A stretch of DNA of 64,000 nucleotides from UBA4877 sp002399285. Its GTDB lineage: Bacteria; Bacillota; Thermoanaerobacteria; Thermoanaerobacterales; UBA4877. The position numbers and the translations under genes were made by a program. The notes under the pieces were generated by a model. It ran no database searches. It was not told where the DNA came from and worked only from the letters and a program-made list of their open reading frames with translations. The stretch spans positions 1 to 64,000 of the forward strand of contig DAIPGN010000003.1 in NCBI GenBank assembly GCA_036771835.1. Reading direction: 5' to 3'. Of the stretch, positions 8,501 to 16,070 are shown piece after piece (position 1 is the stretch's first letter; each line of letters opens with the position of its first letter).

Positions 8501-9276
8501 GCTACGATGGCATTGATCTCAGGTACGTTTTCTGCCAGCGCCTTTGCCTGATTCTCGGGTATGATATCGGTAGGCGTCTCCACGCCCGAATGGATGACTG
8601 CCAATATAAAGTCGACCTTCTCGTCATCCTTTAGAACCTTTGCCCACTTCGTGCCTTCCTCAACTATGTCGTTAAACTTCAGCCCCTTGTAATTGTCGGG
8701 GTTTTCCCATACCGGTATTTCCTTTGTCGTAAGGCCTAAAATACCTACTTTTACGCCGCCCACTTCTTTAATGATATAGGGTTTTACATAGTTGGTCCCG
8801 TCTTCCTTGTAGATGTTTGCGGCAAGTACCGGGAACTTTGCATCCGAGATGACCTTGTCTAAGAGACCAAGCCCAAAATTGAACTCATGGTTGCCCAGCG
8901 TCATAGAGTCATAGCCCATCTTGTTCATGACGTCGATCATGGGATATGTAAAGTCCGTCTTCCCATTCAAAATCTGGGAATTGTAGTAAGCTACGAGGGG
9001 AGTGCCCTGTACCAGGTCGCCGTTATCCACCAGTATGGTATTGGGGTTTTCCGCCCTTTCGCCCTTTACTATGGTGTAAACCTTTGCCAAACCCACATCC
9101 GCCGGTTTGGCCTGATCATAGTCCCATGGATAGATGTGTCCGTGGATATCCGATGTGGCTAGTATGGTCAGATGAACGTTTTCCTCTGCCGAAACGTTCG
9201 AAACTGCCCCAAAGCTCACCACGGAAATGACCATGGCAAACACCAAAGCGATGCTCAAAAACTTTTTAAGACTCAT
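5551..9276 (-). CDS. Exported tandem 5'-nucleotidase / 2',3'-cyclic phosphodiesterase with central SLH domains
   Basis: About 1241 residues: signal peptide (1-30), metallophosphatase domain (35-290, TSDIHGH and GNHEFNFG), 5'-nucleotidase C-terminal domain (about 335-535), three SLH repeats (about 560-735, each with TRGE/TREQ-type motifs), then a second metallophosphatase (NDFHGSL, GNHEFDWG) and a second nucleotidase C-domain (about 1030-1210). The SLH repeats should fix it to the cell-wall polymer, where it would release phosphate and nucleosides from nucleotides. The start is ATG 9276, 7 nt after GGAGG; an in-frame GTG at 9282 is too close to it. The C-terminus is odd: the frame runs through its own terminator (5600-5626) and the next promoter, which suggests a lost stop by an indel in an A4 run (5641-5644). 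Confidence 0.9.
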   Translation of the reverse strand: MSLKKFLSIALVFAMVISVVSFGAVSNVSAEENVHLTILATSDIHGHIYPWDYDQAKPADVGLAKVYTIVKGERAENPNTILVDNGDLVQGTPLVAYYNSQILNGKTDFTYPMIDVMNKMGYDSMTLGNHEFNFGLGLLDKVISDAKFPVLAANIYKEDGTNYVKPYIIKEVGGVKVGILGLTTKEIPVWENPDNYKGLKFNDIVEEGTKWAKVLKDDEKVDFILAVIHSGVETPTDIIPENQAKALAENVPEINAIVAGHAHVNIPNQVINGVTITEPGKWGENVSKIDVQLTKGSEGYKVADIASGLISTKGVEADQEILDLAKPYHDQTLAYVDTKVGVATDDFAPADEIKGIPTAQVKDTALIDLVQKAQMYYGKADVSMAAMFNANGNIKKGDVTIRDVSGLYTFENYLYTIEITGKQLKDLMEWSVKYYNQYKPGDVTVSFDKNTADYYYDMFEGVDYKIDISKPVGERIVDLKFKGKPVTDDMKLSLALNNYRFNGGGGFMEKAGIKDPKILFDSQKEMGDSGQIRDLIISYIKEKGTVSPEVSNNWQIVGADLNSWARPYVVDLANKGIMDTGVKNSVAINVNDKITRGEFVKTLVKAMGYQLPAVETSKFTDVDKDMAPYVEAALANGVTNGISDTTFGTSMSITREQAFSMLMKALDLKDDGKNLASFKDAAKVSEWAKGYISSAAAMGIVKGTDGYINPASDITRGEMASLIDNFIKNIKPVTLLTVNDFHGSLRESGKNIGIAKLASYLKTQKAANPDRTLILSAGDNYQGSAESNLLYGKPVNDAMNMIGFDASAVGNHEFDWGADKLLDWIKTAKFPFLAANIYDKAAGKPVDWAQPYTIIEKDGIKIGIIGITTPETAYKTKPDIVAPYEFKDPAEVVNEYAKVLKDKGADIVVVLAHAGGEQDKDGNITGEGADMAGKVNVDAIIMGHTHMPVSGKINNIPVVEAYYNGRSVGEITLYYYQPLKKVVASTAKVNGDLYNQTITPDKDVEAMLNGYLDDVTPMLSEVIGKTEEDLEHDKGHMSLLGEWTADIMKDASGAQIAFQNGGGVRTSIPAGDITVGKMYEVMPFDNTLYTFDMTGEQIKEVLENGIMNTDIGWVQMAGLTVKYDSTKSAGERVLEMTLTDGTPVEMDKTYKVVTNDFMATGGDNYTAFTKAQNGKDTGIPVREAMIQAVRDMTSKGVTISPKYEDRLIDVSKSVSFATPVFTGVFLWEKHVALIHFLWYNS
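5557..5585 (-). promoter_or_regulatory. Promoter of the cysE T-box operon
   Basis: The minus strand has TTGCAT (5580-5585), a 17-bp spacer and TATAAT (5557-5562), preceded by TGG as an extended -10. It lies within the last codons of the upstream nucleotidase reading frame, which has lost its expected stop. Confidence 0.7.
5600..5626 (-). terminator. Intrinsic terminator after the nucleotidase gene
   Basis: Minus-strand hairpin AACTCCGG / CCGGAGTT with a 6-nt loop, followed by T6-7. As read, it lies inside the open reading frame of the nucleotidase, which continues another 50 nt or so. Confidence 0.88.
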
Positions 9277-9350
9277 AAACACACCTCCAAAATTAGATAT
9301 CTGTTGTCTTACATTTATCTATTTCTATGTCGGTTTCCATTTTCCTGCTA

Positions 9351-9377
9351 AAAAAAATCCTTTTCAGGATTTTTTTT
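9351..9377. terminator. Symmetric hairpin with A and T tracts
   Basis: AAAAAAATCCT-TTTC-AGGATTTTTTT reads as an intrinsic terminator on either strand. It lies between the nucleotidase start and the XRE regulator, 75 nt upstream of the former on the minus strand, so it may stop transcripts from either side or be part of the nucleotidase leader. The rest of 9277-9479 shows nothing I recognise. Confidence 0.5.
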
Positions 9378-9479
9378 AATTTACTCTATCAAAGTAGGTA
9401 ATCAAGAACTGCATCCGAAAAATCAGCACGCATCTTAGAAGCACAGAATAATTTATTCCTCAAGACTTTCTTTGCTCTT

Positions 9480-9530
9480 AAACCATTAAAAAAAATTCAT
9501 TGCAAAAATTTTTACAATGGTTTATATAAT
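9480..9530 (+). promoter_or_regulatory. Promoter and nested palindromic operator of the XRE regulator gene
   Basis: TTGCAA (9500-9505) with a 17- to 19-bp spacer and TATATA/TATAAT (9523-9530) form the promoter. A near-perfect palindrome (9498-9519, CATTGCAAAAA / TTTTTACAATG) covers the -35 and spacer, and a second arm pair AAACCATT (9480-9487) / AATGGTTT (9516-9523) surrounds it. This layout is typical of an autorepressor site; the binding protein is inferred to be the adjacent XRE regulator. Confidence 0.55.
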
Positions 9531-9579
9531 AAATTAGTTTCTCTTAATATAGAAGCATTTAAAGCTAAGGAGATTAGTT

Positions 9580-9906
9580 ATGAAATTATCACAACTAAAC
9601 GATGTAGGAAAACAAATTGCCGAATACAGAAGAAAAGTAGGTATGACACAGCAAGAACTTGCATTAAAGTCTGAGCTAAGTGTTCAATTCATCGGATATA
9701 CCGAAAACGGTCAGCGCAAAATATCACTCGAAACATTGATCAAGATCACCAATGCATTAGACGTAGAATTAACTTCATTCTTCTTGAACTTTGAAACCGG
9801 CGATGCTGAATTAAACCAGTTGATCGCGGATATTGAGCATTCTTCTCAAAAAGAATCTTATATTCATATTTTCCAAGAAATTTTAGATACTGCAAATAGC
9901 GATTAG
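9580..9906 (+). CDS. XRE-family helix-turn-helix transcriptional regulator
   Basis: A 108-residue protein with a Cro/CI-type HTH at residues 9-66 (GKQIAEYRRKVGMTQQELALKSELS, then ISLETLIKITNALDVEL) and a short C-terminal tail of about 40 residues with no recognised effector domain. A TAAGGAG site precedes the ATG. It is one of three genes on the plus strand and is visibly more AT-rich than its neighbours, with about 300 bp of AT-rich DNA on each side, which hints at transfer. Nested palindromes over its promoter suggest autoregulation. Target genes are unknown. Confidence 0.85.
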   Translation: MKLSQLNDVGKQIAEYRRKVGMTQQELALKSELSVQFIGYTENGQRKISLETLIKITNALDVELTSFFLNFETGDAELNQLIADIEHSSQKESYIHIFQEILDTANSD

Positions 9907-9962
9907 TTAATGGCCGAACACTAAATGAAGCTGCTATATAATCCTGAATCTGATTAATGACA

Positions 9963-9996
9963 AACTCTGGCGCCAACGTGCCAAAGTTATTTTTTC
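9963..9996 (+). terminator. Intrinsic terminator after the XRE regulator
   Basis: AACTCTGGC (9963-9971) and GCCAAAGTT (9980-9988) pair with one mismatch around an 8-nt loop and are followed by ATTTTTTC. The remaining stretch to 10212 holds only a weak minus-strand hairpin (about 10051-10100, AAAGCTATGCAA / TTGTATGGCTTT) that could end ispF transcripts; I see no gene there. Confidence 0.65.
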
Positions 9997-10212
9997 TTTT
10001 TCAGCAAACTTATATTGAAAAGGACTTCCATAATCCATTTATATTAAGAAATGAAAAGCCATACAAATTCCTGTGAGGGGCTTGCATAGCTTTTTATCTT
10101 CATATAAAAATACTTTTATTTACTTATCCATCATCTTACACAACGAAAGCCGCATTTTTGTAAACATATAAAATCAATAAACCCAAATGAATTAAAATCC
10201 GTAAAGTTGTAG

Positions 10213-10710
10213 CTAATTTGCCGCCTGTCCGTATACATCAACCTGTTCCAATAAGACCGAAGCCAGACAGGCTATCATCTCGCCGCGGCCTATCTCCCCC
10301 ATGCCTTCGTTGGTCTTGGCCTTTATGCTCATCGCACTCTCGTCCATCTGCAGTATGGCGGCAATATTCTTTCTCATGCCGGGTATATAAGGGTTTAATT
10401 TCGGGCTCTCGCACAGTATCACGGTATCAAGATTGACGACCCTGTAGCCGCTGCCGCTTACCAGACGGTATGCATCTTTCAAAAGGGCCAGGCCCGACGC
10501 GCCGCGATAGCTCTCATCGGTGTCAGGGTAATGACTGCCGATGTCCCCCAGGGAAGCGGCCCCGAACATCGCGTCGATCACGGCGTGGATCAGCGCATCC
10601 GCATCCGAATGGCCCAGCAGGCCCTTATCGCTTTGTATTTCAACTCCTCCGAGTATCAGTTTTCGGCCTTCGATCATCCTATGTGAATCATATCCCAATC
10701 CGGTTCTCAA
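10213..10710 (-). CDS. ispF: 2-C-methyl-D-erythritol 2,4-cyclodiphosphate synthase
   Basis: A 165-residue protein with the IspF N-terminus GLGYDSHRM (metal ligands Asp and His), the motif GHSDADALIHAVIDA, and KAKTNEGMGEIGRGE near the C-terminus. It closes the cyclodiphosphate in the MEP isoprenoid pathway. Translation starts at TTG 10710, overlapping the stop of the upstream hydrolase gene as TTGA, with a GGAG 11 nt upstream. ispD lies two genes upstream; the hydrolase between them is unusual. Confidence 0.96.
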   Translation of the reverse strand: MRTGLGYDSHRMIEGRKLILGGVEIQSDKGLLGHSDADALIHAVIDAMFGAASLGDIGSHYPDTDESYRGASGLALLKDAYRLVSGSGYRVVNLDTVILCESPKLNPYIPGMRKNIAAILQMDESAMSIKAKTNEGMGEIGRGEMIACLASVLLEQVDVYGQAAN

Positions 10711-11918
10711 CTTATATCTTCACTCCTTATTATAAATTCCGACGTGGTTCGTTTAATACTCTTGTGAACGCTCACGGCCATTTTAGGCGTATCTATAAAG
10801 ACTTCGGAGGAAGGTACCGCCTCCCTGATCTTGATGCTGTAATCCTTCTTCTCTACATTTAAAGCCATGTACCAGTCAAATTTATCTCCTATGGATATTT
10901 TATCCCACTCCAAAAAATCGGCATCTTCACCTATATCCACGCCCTTGGGCAGTACGACGCTTATATAGTTGACCAGCTTTCCCGGCGCATTGCGCAGTTT
11001 ATAGTTCAGATTGAGGATGCCTGCGATCTGTTCTACACAGTTTTCCATGAGGCCGATGTGCATGCTCTTTACGCTTGCGGCCTCTCTCCCAAGGCTTAAG
11101 CTCCTGAGCAGCACGGTCCCGTCGCCTTCAAGGTTTCTGACGACGCCCTCGGGCTTGCCGTCATCCCACAGTTTATCCTTTCTGTAAGCGACCTGAATGT
11201 ATTCATTAGTATAGTGGGACACTCCCCCCAATAAATAGAGCCTGCACCGTTCGTCAAGTACGCCGAAACCTTTATTGAGCTCCGTAAGATATTCGTTGAC
11301 CTCCCGCATCTCTCTTACGGGTATGAATTTAATATCATCGTTTTTATAAGTAAAGATATAACTTCCGTATTCCCTCACCGGCATAAGTTCTTTGACGGAA
11401 CCTATGTATTTCCTTATTATGTCTTTGGGCTGGGGTACGGCGTGCAGAAATGAGATCATCCAGACAAAGGCTTTATAAAAGGCATTCATTATATCAAAGT
11501 CCGGAGTGGGAGCAAGCTCTCCGCCCTCCCATGCGTAATAGGCGTTGGCCGAACCGGCATTGGGCGTTCCCAGCATTATGAGCTGGGATACGTCGTCCCT
11601 GTATCCGCCGCCCTGCACATAATCCCTGGCCACGAGTCCTCCCATGCTGTGACAGATGAGCACCACGGCATCGGTGCCGTTTGCCCTTTTGGCTTTGTCG
11701 ACGACAGGCAGCAGATATTTCGCAGGAATGTCCCGTACGTTTTTCCACCACGGGTAACATGCCACGAACAGATCTTTCCCCTTCTTATAACCCATCGAAC
11801 ACAGCCCGTCTATCAAAGGCCGGTAAAATTTTTCGCTGAATCCAAGACCGTATCCGTTGGGTGAAAGCGGATCTGGAATTGAAGCATAGAGGCCGGGCAA
11901 TATAATTATGGGTTTCAT
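10707..11918 (-). CDS. Lipase-like alpha/beta hydrolase (lecithin:cholesterol acyltransferase-type fold)
   Basis: A 403-residue protein with the nucleophile elbow CHSMGGLVARDYV (Ser near residue 92) and an N-terminal PIIILPGLYAS stretch typical of lipases acting on large lipids; LGTPNAGSANAYYAW follows as in the LACT/lipase family. No signal peptide or membrane helix is evident, so it is probably cytoplasmic. The substrate is unknown. It overlaps ispF (TTGA) and lies 61 nt after ispD, so it is probably cotranscribed, though a link to isoprenoid synthesis is not evident. Confidence 0.75.
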   Translation of the reverse strand: MKPIIILPGLYASIPDPLSPNGYGLGFSEKFYRPLIDGLCSMGYKKGKDLFVACYPWWKNVRDIPAKYLLPVVDKAKRANGTDAVVLICHSMGGLVARDYVQGGGYRDDVSQLIMLGTPNAGSANAYYAWEGGELAPTPDFDIMNAFYKAFVWMISFLHAVPQPKDIIRKYIGSVKELMPVREYGSYIFTYKNDDIKFIPVREMREVNEYLTELNKGFGVLDERCRLYLLGGVSHYTNEYIQVAYRKDKLWDDGKPEGVVRNLEGDGTVLLRSLSLGREAASVKSMHIGLMENCVEQIAGILNLNYKLRNAPGKLVNYISVVLPKGVDIGEDADFLEWDKISIGDKFDWYMALNVEKKDYSIKIREAVPSSEVFIDTPKMAVSVHKSIKRTTSEFIIRSEDIS

Positions 11919-11979
11919 TTGACCACCTCTGATATCTCTTATTTGGATCGTGACTTTAACACGGTGTTAACTCCATATA

Positions 11980-12666
11980 TTATATTCCAATGAGTGCTTT
12001 AAGTACTAAAATATCCTCGGGAGTGGTAACCTTGACGTTGCTGTAATTACCCATCACCATCTTGACGACGCCGCCCATATGCTCCACCAAGGCGCAGTCG
12101 TCCGTCGCCGTGAATCCCTCCGCCGCCGCCCTCTCGTGGGCAGCTGCGAGTACGTTAAATCTGAATGCCTGCGGCGTCTGGACGGCCCACATGTTTTTCC
12201 TGTTTGGGGTGCAGGTGACGAGACCGTCTTCGTCCGTCATCTTCACCGTATCCTTGAGAGGCACCCCGACGGTGGCGCAGCCGTAATCGCATGCGGCCGC
12301 TATGACCTCTTCCGTCATCGCCGCGGTCAAAAGCGGCCTGGCCCCGTCATGCACCACGACCACATCCGCGTCCCCGATCGCGGCCAGGCCGTTATACACC
12401 GAATACTGCCTCTCGCTGCCGCCCGTTACGATCTTTTTCACCTTACCGAAACCATATCTCTCTACTATATCCGATCTCACCCGCTCCGCAATATCCCTCT
12501 GCGTGACCAGCACGACCCCGTCTATGAGGCCGCACCGCTCAAAAACATTCAGCGAATACCATAAAATCGGTTTGCCGGCCACCGTCATGAGCGTCTTATT
12601 GATCCCCGCTCCCATTCTCACGCTTTGCCCGGCCGCAAGCAAAACAGCCATATTTTTCAAACCCAT
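11980..12666 (-). CDS. ispD: 2-C-methyl-D-erythritol 4-phosphate cytidylyltransferase
   Basis: About 228 residues with the nucleotidyltransferase motif AVLLAAGQSVRMG, VVVVHDGARPL, and the C-terminal ATDDCALVEHMGG and VKVTTPEDI motifs of IspD. It couples CTP and methylerythritol phosphate in the MEP pathway. The start is uncertain: ATG 12666 (used here), ATG 12651 or TTG 12675; none has a well-spaced ribosome-binding site. A TATAAT at 12681-12686 would give a very short leader. Confidence 0.93.
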   Translation of the reverse strand: MGLKNMAVLLAAGQSVRMGAGINKTLMTVAGKPILWYSLNVFERCGLIDGVVLVTQRDIAERVRSDIVERYGFGKVKKIVTGGSERQYSVYNGLAAIGDADVVVVHDGARPLLTAAMTEEVIAAACDYGCATVGVPLKDTVKMTDEDGLVTCTPNRKNMWAVQTPQAFRFNVLAAAHERAAAEGFTATDDCALVEHMGGVVKMVMGNYSNVKVTTPEDILVLKALIGI

Positions 12667-12687
12667 CACCACCAAGCTACATTATAA

Positions 12688-12722
12688 CATAATTAAAGGG
12701 ACACATCCTAAGATATGTCCCT
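12688..12722 (-). terminator. Hairpin after the PIN/TRAM gene
   Basis: Minus-strand AGGGACATATC-TTAG-GATGTGTCCCT forms an 11-bp stem followed by TTTAATTAT, a moderately good intrinsic terminator. It lies between the PIN/TRAM gene and ispD and touches one copy of the dispersed 13-bp repeat. Confidence 0.6.
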
Positions 12723-12734
12723 CAGACCGATGCC
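12722..12734 (-). repeat. Dispersed 13-bp repeat, copy 5
   Basis: Minus strand GGCATCGGTCTGA, adjoining the terminator hairpin of the PIN/TRAM gene. Confidence 0.65.
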
Positions 12735-12798
12735 AAAGCCGCACGGTCTGTCCTGCGTTTATATATTCAAATTATCTTTCTTTAAATACCTTACGGCG

Positions 12799-13905
12799 CT
12801 ATATCGCTTTTTCCTGTATGTTGACCCTGGGCTTGGCAAAGATCATCCTGCCCGCGGCTGTCTGCAGCACGCTTGTCACTATTACCCCGAGCGTATCGCC
12901 GATAAACTTCTTGCCGCCGTCGACCACGATCATGGTCCCGTCGTCAAGATATGCCACTCCCTGCCCATTTTCCTTGCCGTCCTTGATTATCTGGACCACC
13001 ATCTCTTCCCCGGGCAAAACGACCGGCTTCACCGCATTGGAAAGCTCGTTTATATTCAAAACGCTGACGCCCTGAAATTCTGCCACCTTATTCAGGTTGT
13101 AATCGTTGGTAACCACTTTGCCGCCGATCACCTGCGCCATTTTGAGTATCTTGAGATCTACCTCAGCGATCTCGGGAAAATCCTTTTCGTTTATCTCTAC
13201 CTTGACGTCCAGTTCCTTCTGCATCTTGTTGAGTATATCCAGGCCACGTCTACCCCTGTTACGCTTTAAGGTATCCGACGAATCGGCGATGTGCCTCAGC
13301 TCTTCCAGTACGAACCCCGGTATTATTATATTCCCCTCAACAAAACCTGTCTTGCATATATCCAGTATCCTGCCGTCTATTATGACGCTCGTATCCAGGA
13401 CTTTCGGTTGGACTCTGTCTTCCGGCCTGGCCTTTTCCTTATTTCCGATCTTCTTTAAGGATGAGAATATCCCCATAAGCTCTTCCTTCTTGCGAAGCGC
13501 CACAATGACTCCGATATAGCCAAGGATAATATTTAAAATAATTGTAATTATTATTCCGACCACCGGAAGCATCCTGAACGGCGTGCTTATGAGATTGGCG
13601 ATTATAAGACCCAATATCAGCCCCATCACGCCTACCAGAATCTCATTCGTAGGAACCTTCTGAAGTGCGGTATTCGTCCACTCCGCTATATCAGCAGGCC
13701 ATTTTAAGATCTTCGGTGACAAAAGATATAAGATGATGCCACACCCCAACATTATGAGTCCAATAAAAAATAATTTCTGATTGTTCGTCAAAGCAAACGT
13801 AAAGAAATCCTGAAAATTAAGCAGCCAGAGCAGTCCTTCAGATATTTCATAACCTATGCCCGCGCCCGCCAGAAACAAAACGATACCTAACAATCTTTTA
13901 AACAA
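12799..13905 (-). CDS. Membrane PIN/TRAM-domain protein (YacL family)
   Basis: A 368-residue protein with four predicted membrane helices in residues 1-135. A PIN ribonuclease-like domain follows (about 150-270, VLDTSVIIDGRILDI and later Asp residues such as VVTNDYNLNKVA), then a C-terminal TRAM domain (about 290-350, GEEMVVQIIKDGKENGQGVAYLDDGTMIVV). The family lies between radA/disA and ispD across Firmicutes; its role in RNA metabolism is inferred. The start is TTG 13905 with AAGGAGG 8 nt upstream. Confidence 0.9.
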   Translation of the reverse strand: MFKRLLGIVLFLAGAGIGYEISEGLLWLLNFQDFFTFALTNNQKLFFIGLIMLGCGIILYLLSPKILKWPADIAEWTNTALQKVPTNEILVGVMGLILGLIIANLISTPFRMLPVVGIIITIILNIILGYIGVIVALRKKEELMGIFSSLKKIGNKEKARPEDRVQPKVLDTSVIIDGRILDICKTGFVEGNIIIPGFVLEELRHIADSSDTLKRNRGRRGLDILNKMQKELDVKVEINEKDFPEIAEVDLKILKMAQVIGGKVVTNDYNLNKVAEFQGVSVLNINELSNAVKPVVLPGEEMVVQIIKDGKENGQGVAYLDDGTMIVVDGGKKFIGDTLGVIVTSVLQTAAGRMIFAKPRVNIQEKAI

Positions 13906-13934
13906 ATAAATTCACCTCCTTTTCTATTATTTTC

Positions 13935-13943
13935 ATTATATCA
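13935..13943 (-). promoter_or_regulatory. Extended -10 promoter of the PIN/TRAM gene
   Basis: The minus strand reads TGATATAAT, an extended -10 element, about 30 nt before the TTG start; no good -35 is seen, which an extended -10 can tolerate. Confidence 0.5.
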
Positions 13944-14074
13944 GATTTTTATAACAGTAGATAGTAAAAAAAATATTTATTTTGGATATTTACCCTCCCT
14001 TTTACCATATTTTTATTTGAATATTTATCTGAGCTTAAAATAATAATATCTACTGACGCTGCGGTTTATCTTTA

Positions 14075-14103
14075 TTGACATAATGGCATATACAAAATAT
14101 AAT
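14075..14103 (+). promoter_or_regulatory. Consensus sigma-A promoter of the DUF1573-type gene
   Basis: A perfect TTGACA (14075-14080), a 17-bp spacer and TATAAT (14098-14103) on the plus strand, about 30 nt upstream of the start codon. Such a full consensus promoter implies strong constitutive transcription. Confidence 0.85.
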
Positions 14104-14135
14104 AGCATTAAAAGGTTCGTACAAGGAGGAAGATT

Positions 14136-14531
14136 ATGAAGGACATAATCGTTGATGATTTTCAGGATACCGTAAATGATGTACTTTTCAGACATAAAAG
14201 TATTGTCGACGTCATGACTAAACTACAGGAATCCGATGCAAGGCTGAACCGTGCTATCGCCAAGGCGGTCACCATATGCGGCTGTATAAAGATAAACGCA
14301 CAAAAGCAGGATTTTCCCGAGGATATGGATCTGGAACAGGCTTGTCAGTTTACCAGTTCACATATAGAAGGAGAGCTTTGCGATGATTGCAAAGAGGTCA
14401 TAAACCAGGAAATGCAAAATCATCTTTTTTATCTTGCCGCTCTGTGTAACCTGCTCGATATAAATCTCTATGATAATATGCTTGAGGAATATGATAAGCT
14501 GAACACGCTCGGCACATATAATCTACTTTGA
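14136..14531 (+). CDS. DUF1573-associated conserved protein (131 residues)
   Basis: A small protein with two cysteine pairs (ICGC near residue 47 and CDDC near residue 87). It resembles the clostridial proteins annotated DUF1573 that are usually encoded near radA/disA and the PIN/TRAM protein. No transmembrane segment or signal peptide is seen; the cysteines could bind metal or form a redox centre, but this is inference. AAGGAGG precedes the ATG and a perfect consensus promoter lies upstream. It faces radA head-to-tail (convergent), with 93 bp between them. Function unknown. Confidence 0.75.
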   Translation: MKDIIVDDFQDTVNDVLFRHKSIVDVMTKLQESDARLNRAIAKAVTICGCIKINAQKQDFPEDMDLEQACQFTSSHIEGELCDDCKEVINQEMQNHLFYLAALCNLLDINLYDNMLEEYDKLNTLGTYNLL

Positions 14532-14608
14532 CCCAACTGGCCGTGAAAAATCGTGCAAGGCAAGGCGGCGAGCTAAATTGCGGTGCAATTTTGTGGTTGC
14601 AAGAGAGT

Positions 14609-14621
14609 GCATCGGTCTGAT
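14609..14621 (+). repeat. Dispersed 13-bp repeat, copy 1 (imperfect, with hairpin)
   Basis: GCATCGGTCTGA (12 of 13 positions) sits 4 nt from the radA stop codon. Just before it, at 14575-14591, AAATTGC and GCAATTT form a small hairpin that is also present beside the copy at 59361. Confidence 0.6.
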
Positions 14622-14624
14622 GCT

Positions 14625-15998
14625 TTAGCCGTCTTCCAGCGCGAATTTCAAGGCTTCGTTCAACATCCGGGCCGCTAATATTTTTACTCCCTCCGGCCGT
14701 ATATTCTTTATTCTGTTTCTGTTTGAGTAAGGAATTATCACCTTTTTGATACCGCTCCTCGCAGCCTCCTTTATGCGGCTGTCAATATTGCTGATGCTGC
14801 GTATCTCGCCGGTAAGTCCTATTTCACCGACCGCCATGGTGTAGGGACTTATCGGCTTTTCTCTGTAGCTGGACGCTATGGATATGGCCATGCTCAGGTC
14901 CTGCGCAGGCTCGTTCAGTCTGAGCCCGCCCACGGCATTTGTGTAAATATCCTGACTTTGCAGCTTTAAGCCGACCTGCTTTTCCAAAACCGCGGCTACC
15001 ATCAGAAATCTGTTATAATCAAGGTCGTTTACCACCCTTCGCGGCATGCCGAATACGGTCGGCGTTACCAGAGCCTGTATTTCGACCAGCAGCGGCCGCG
15101 TTCCCTCCATGGCGCAGCTCAGCACCGAACCCGGCGAGTCGTTTCTCTGTCCAAGAAGCATTTCCGACGGATCGTCTATGGATATCAGACCCATCTCGCT
15201 CATTTCAAAAAGTCCCACCTCGTTGGTAGGGCCGAACCTGTTCTTTGCCGCCCTTATCACCCTGTAGCCGCCGGATCTGTCGCCTTCAAAATACAGCACG
15301 GTATCCACCATATGCTCCAATACCCTCGGGCCGGCCAGCACGCCTTCCTTTGTCACATGGCCTATTACGATGGTCGTTATTCCATTGTTTTTGCTTATTT
15401 CCATCAGCCGCGAGGTCACCAGCTTGATCTGGCTCACGCTTCCCGCCGAAGTATTCAGCGCAGAATCGTACATGGTCTGTATGGAATCTATTACGAGAAA
15501 TTCGGGAGCGGCATACTCTATCATATCCTGTATCTTGCTGAGGTGCGTCTCCGAAGCCACATAGAGATTTTTTTCCTGCCGGTTTATCCTCTTGGCCCTC
15601 ATTTTTATCTGATTGACCGACTCCTCCCCGGATACGTACAGTACCTTATGTCCGCGGGAAGCGATGCTCATGACCGCCTGAAGTATCAGAGTCGATTTCC
15701 CTATGCCGGGATCTCCTCCTATGAGCACAAGGGAACCCTTGACCAGGCCGCCGCCCAGCACCCTGTCAAATTCGTCTATTCCCGTTATCGTCCTCTCCTC
15801 GGACATCGACTCTATGTCGTCCATGGGTACGGGAAGTTCGCTTTCGTCGAGTTTATGTCCCGCGGACGATTTTTGCTCTTCCTGCTTTACCTCCTCCACC
15901 ATAGTGTTCCAGTTGTTGCAGGACGGGCAGCGGCCCATCCATTTGGAGGAATGGTATCCGCATTCCACGCATATGTATTCGGTCTTGTCTTTTCCCAT
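14625..15998 (-). CDS. radA: DNA repair protein RadA (Sms)
   Basis: A 457-residue protein with an N-terminal zinc finger (CVECG and CPSC), a RecA-like ATPase with Walker A GGDPGIGKST (about residue 93), the RadA-specific KNRFG motif (about 250), and a C-terminal Lon-protease-like domain. RadA drives branch migration in recombination. AAAGGGGG precedes the ATG. It follows clpC, as usual, but the c-di-AMP cyclase gene disA, normally next, is not here. Confidence 0.97.
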   Translation of the reverse strand: MGKDKTEYICVECGYHSSKWMGRCPSCNNWNTMVEEVKQEEQKSSAGHKLDESELPVPMDDIESMSEERTITGIDEFDRVLGGGLVKGSLVLIGGDPGIGKSTLILQAVMSIASRGHKVLYVSGEESVNQIKMRAKRINRQEKNLYVASETHLSKIQDMIEYAAPEFLVIDSIQTMYDSALNTSAGSVSQIKLVTSRLMEISKNNGITTIVIGHVTKEGVLAGPRVLEHMVDTVLYFEGDRSGGYRVIRAAKNRFGPTNEVGLFEMSEMGLISIDDPSEMLLGQRNDSPGSVLSCAMEGTRPLLVEIQALVTPTVFGMPRRVVNDLDYNRFLMVAAVLEKQVGLKLQSQDIYTNAVGGLRLNEPAQDLSMAISIASSYREKPISPYTMAVGEIGLTGEIRSISNIDSRIKEAARSGIKKVIIPYSNRNRIKNIRPEGVKILAARMLNEALKFALEDG

Positions 15999-16020
15999 GT
16001 TTATCCCCCTTTCAAAAGAA

Positions 16021-16053
16021 TCGAGGCCCCTTCAAAATGCCGAAAAGGCCTCA
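16021..16053 (-). terminator. Hairpin between clpC and radA
   Basis: Minus-strand GAGGCCTTTTC pairs with GAAGGGGCCTC across an 8-nt loop, with only a weak T tract (GATTCTTTTG). It may be a partial terminator that separates radA expression from the stress operon. Confidence 0.45.
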
Positions 16054-16070
16054 GGTTATAGACAAGCTAC

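Noticed and set aside
9389..9490. Minus-strand open stretch of about 33 codons ending at TGA 9389 as a gene remnant
   Set aside because: It has no start or ribosome-binding site, is AT-rich and short, and I cannot tie it to any family.
12302..13075. Long plus-strand open frame opposite ispD and the PIN/TRAM gene (257 codons)
   Set aside because: It is the antisense shadow of two well-supported genes, with no ribosome-binding site and low-complexity composition. The same holds for the other long plus-strand frames, e.g. at 3914-4720, 52942-54021, 57312-58247 and 61540-62427.
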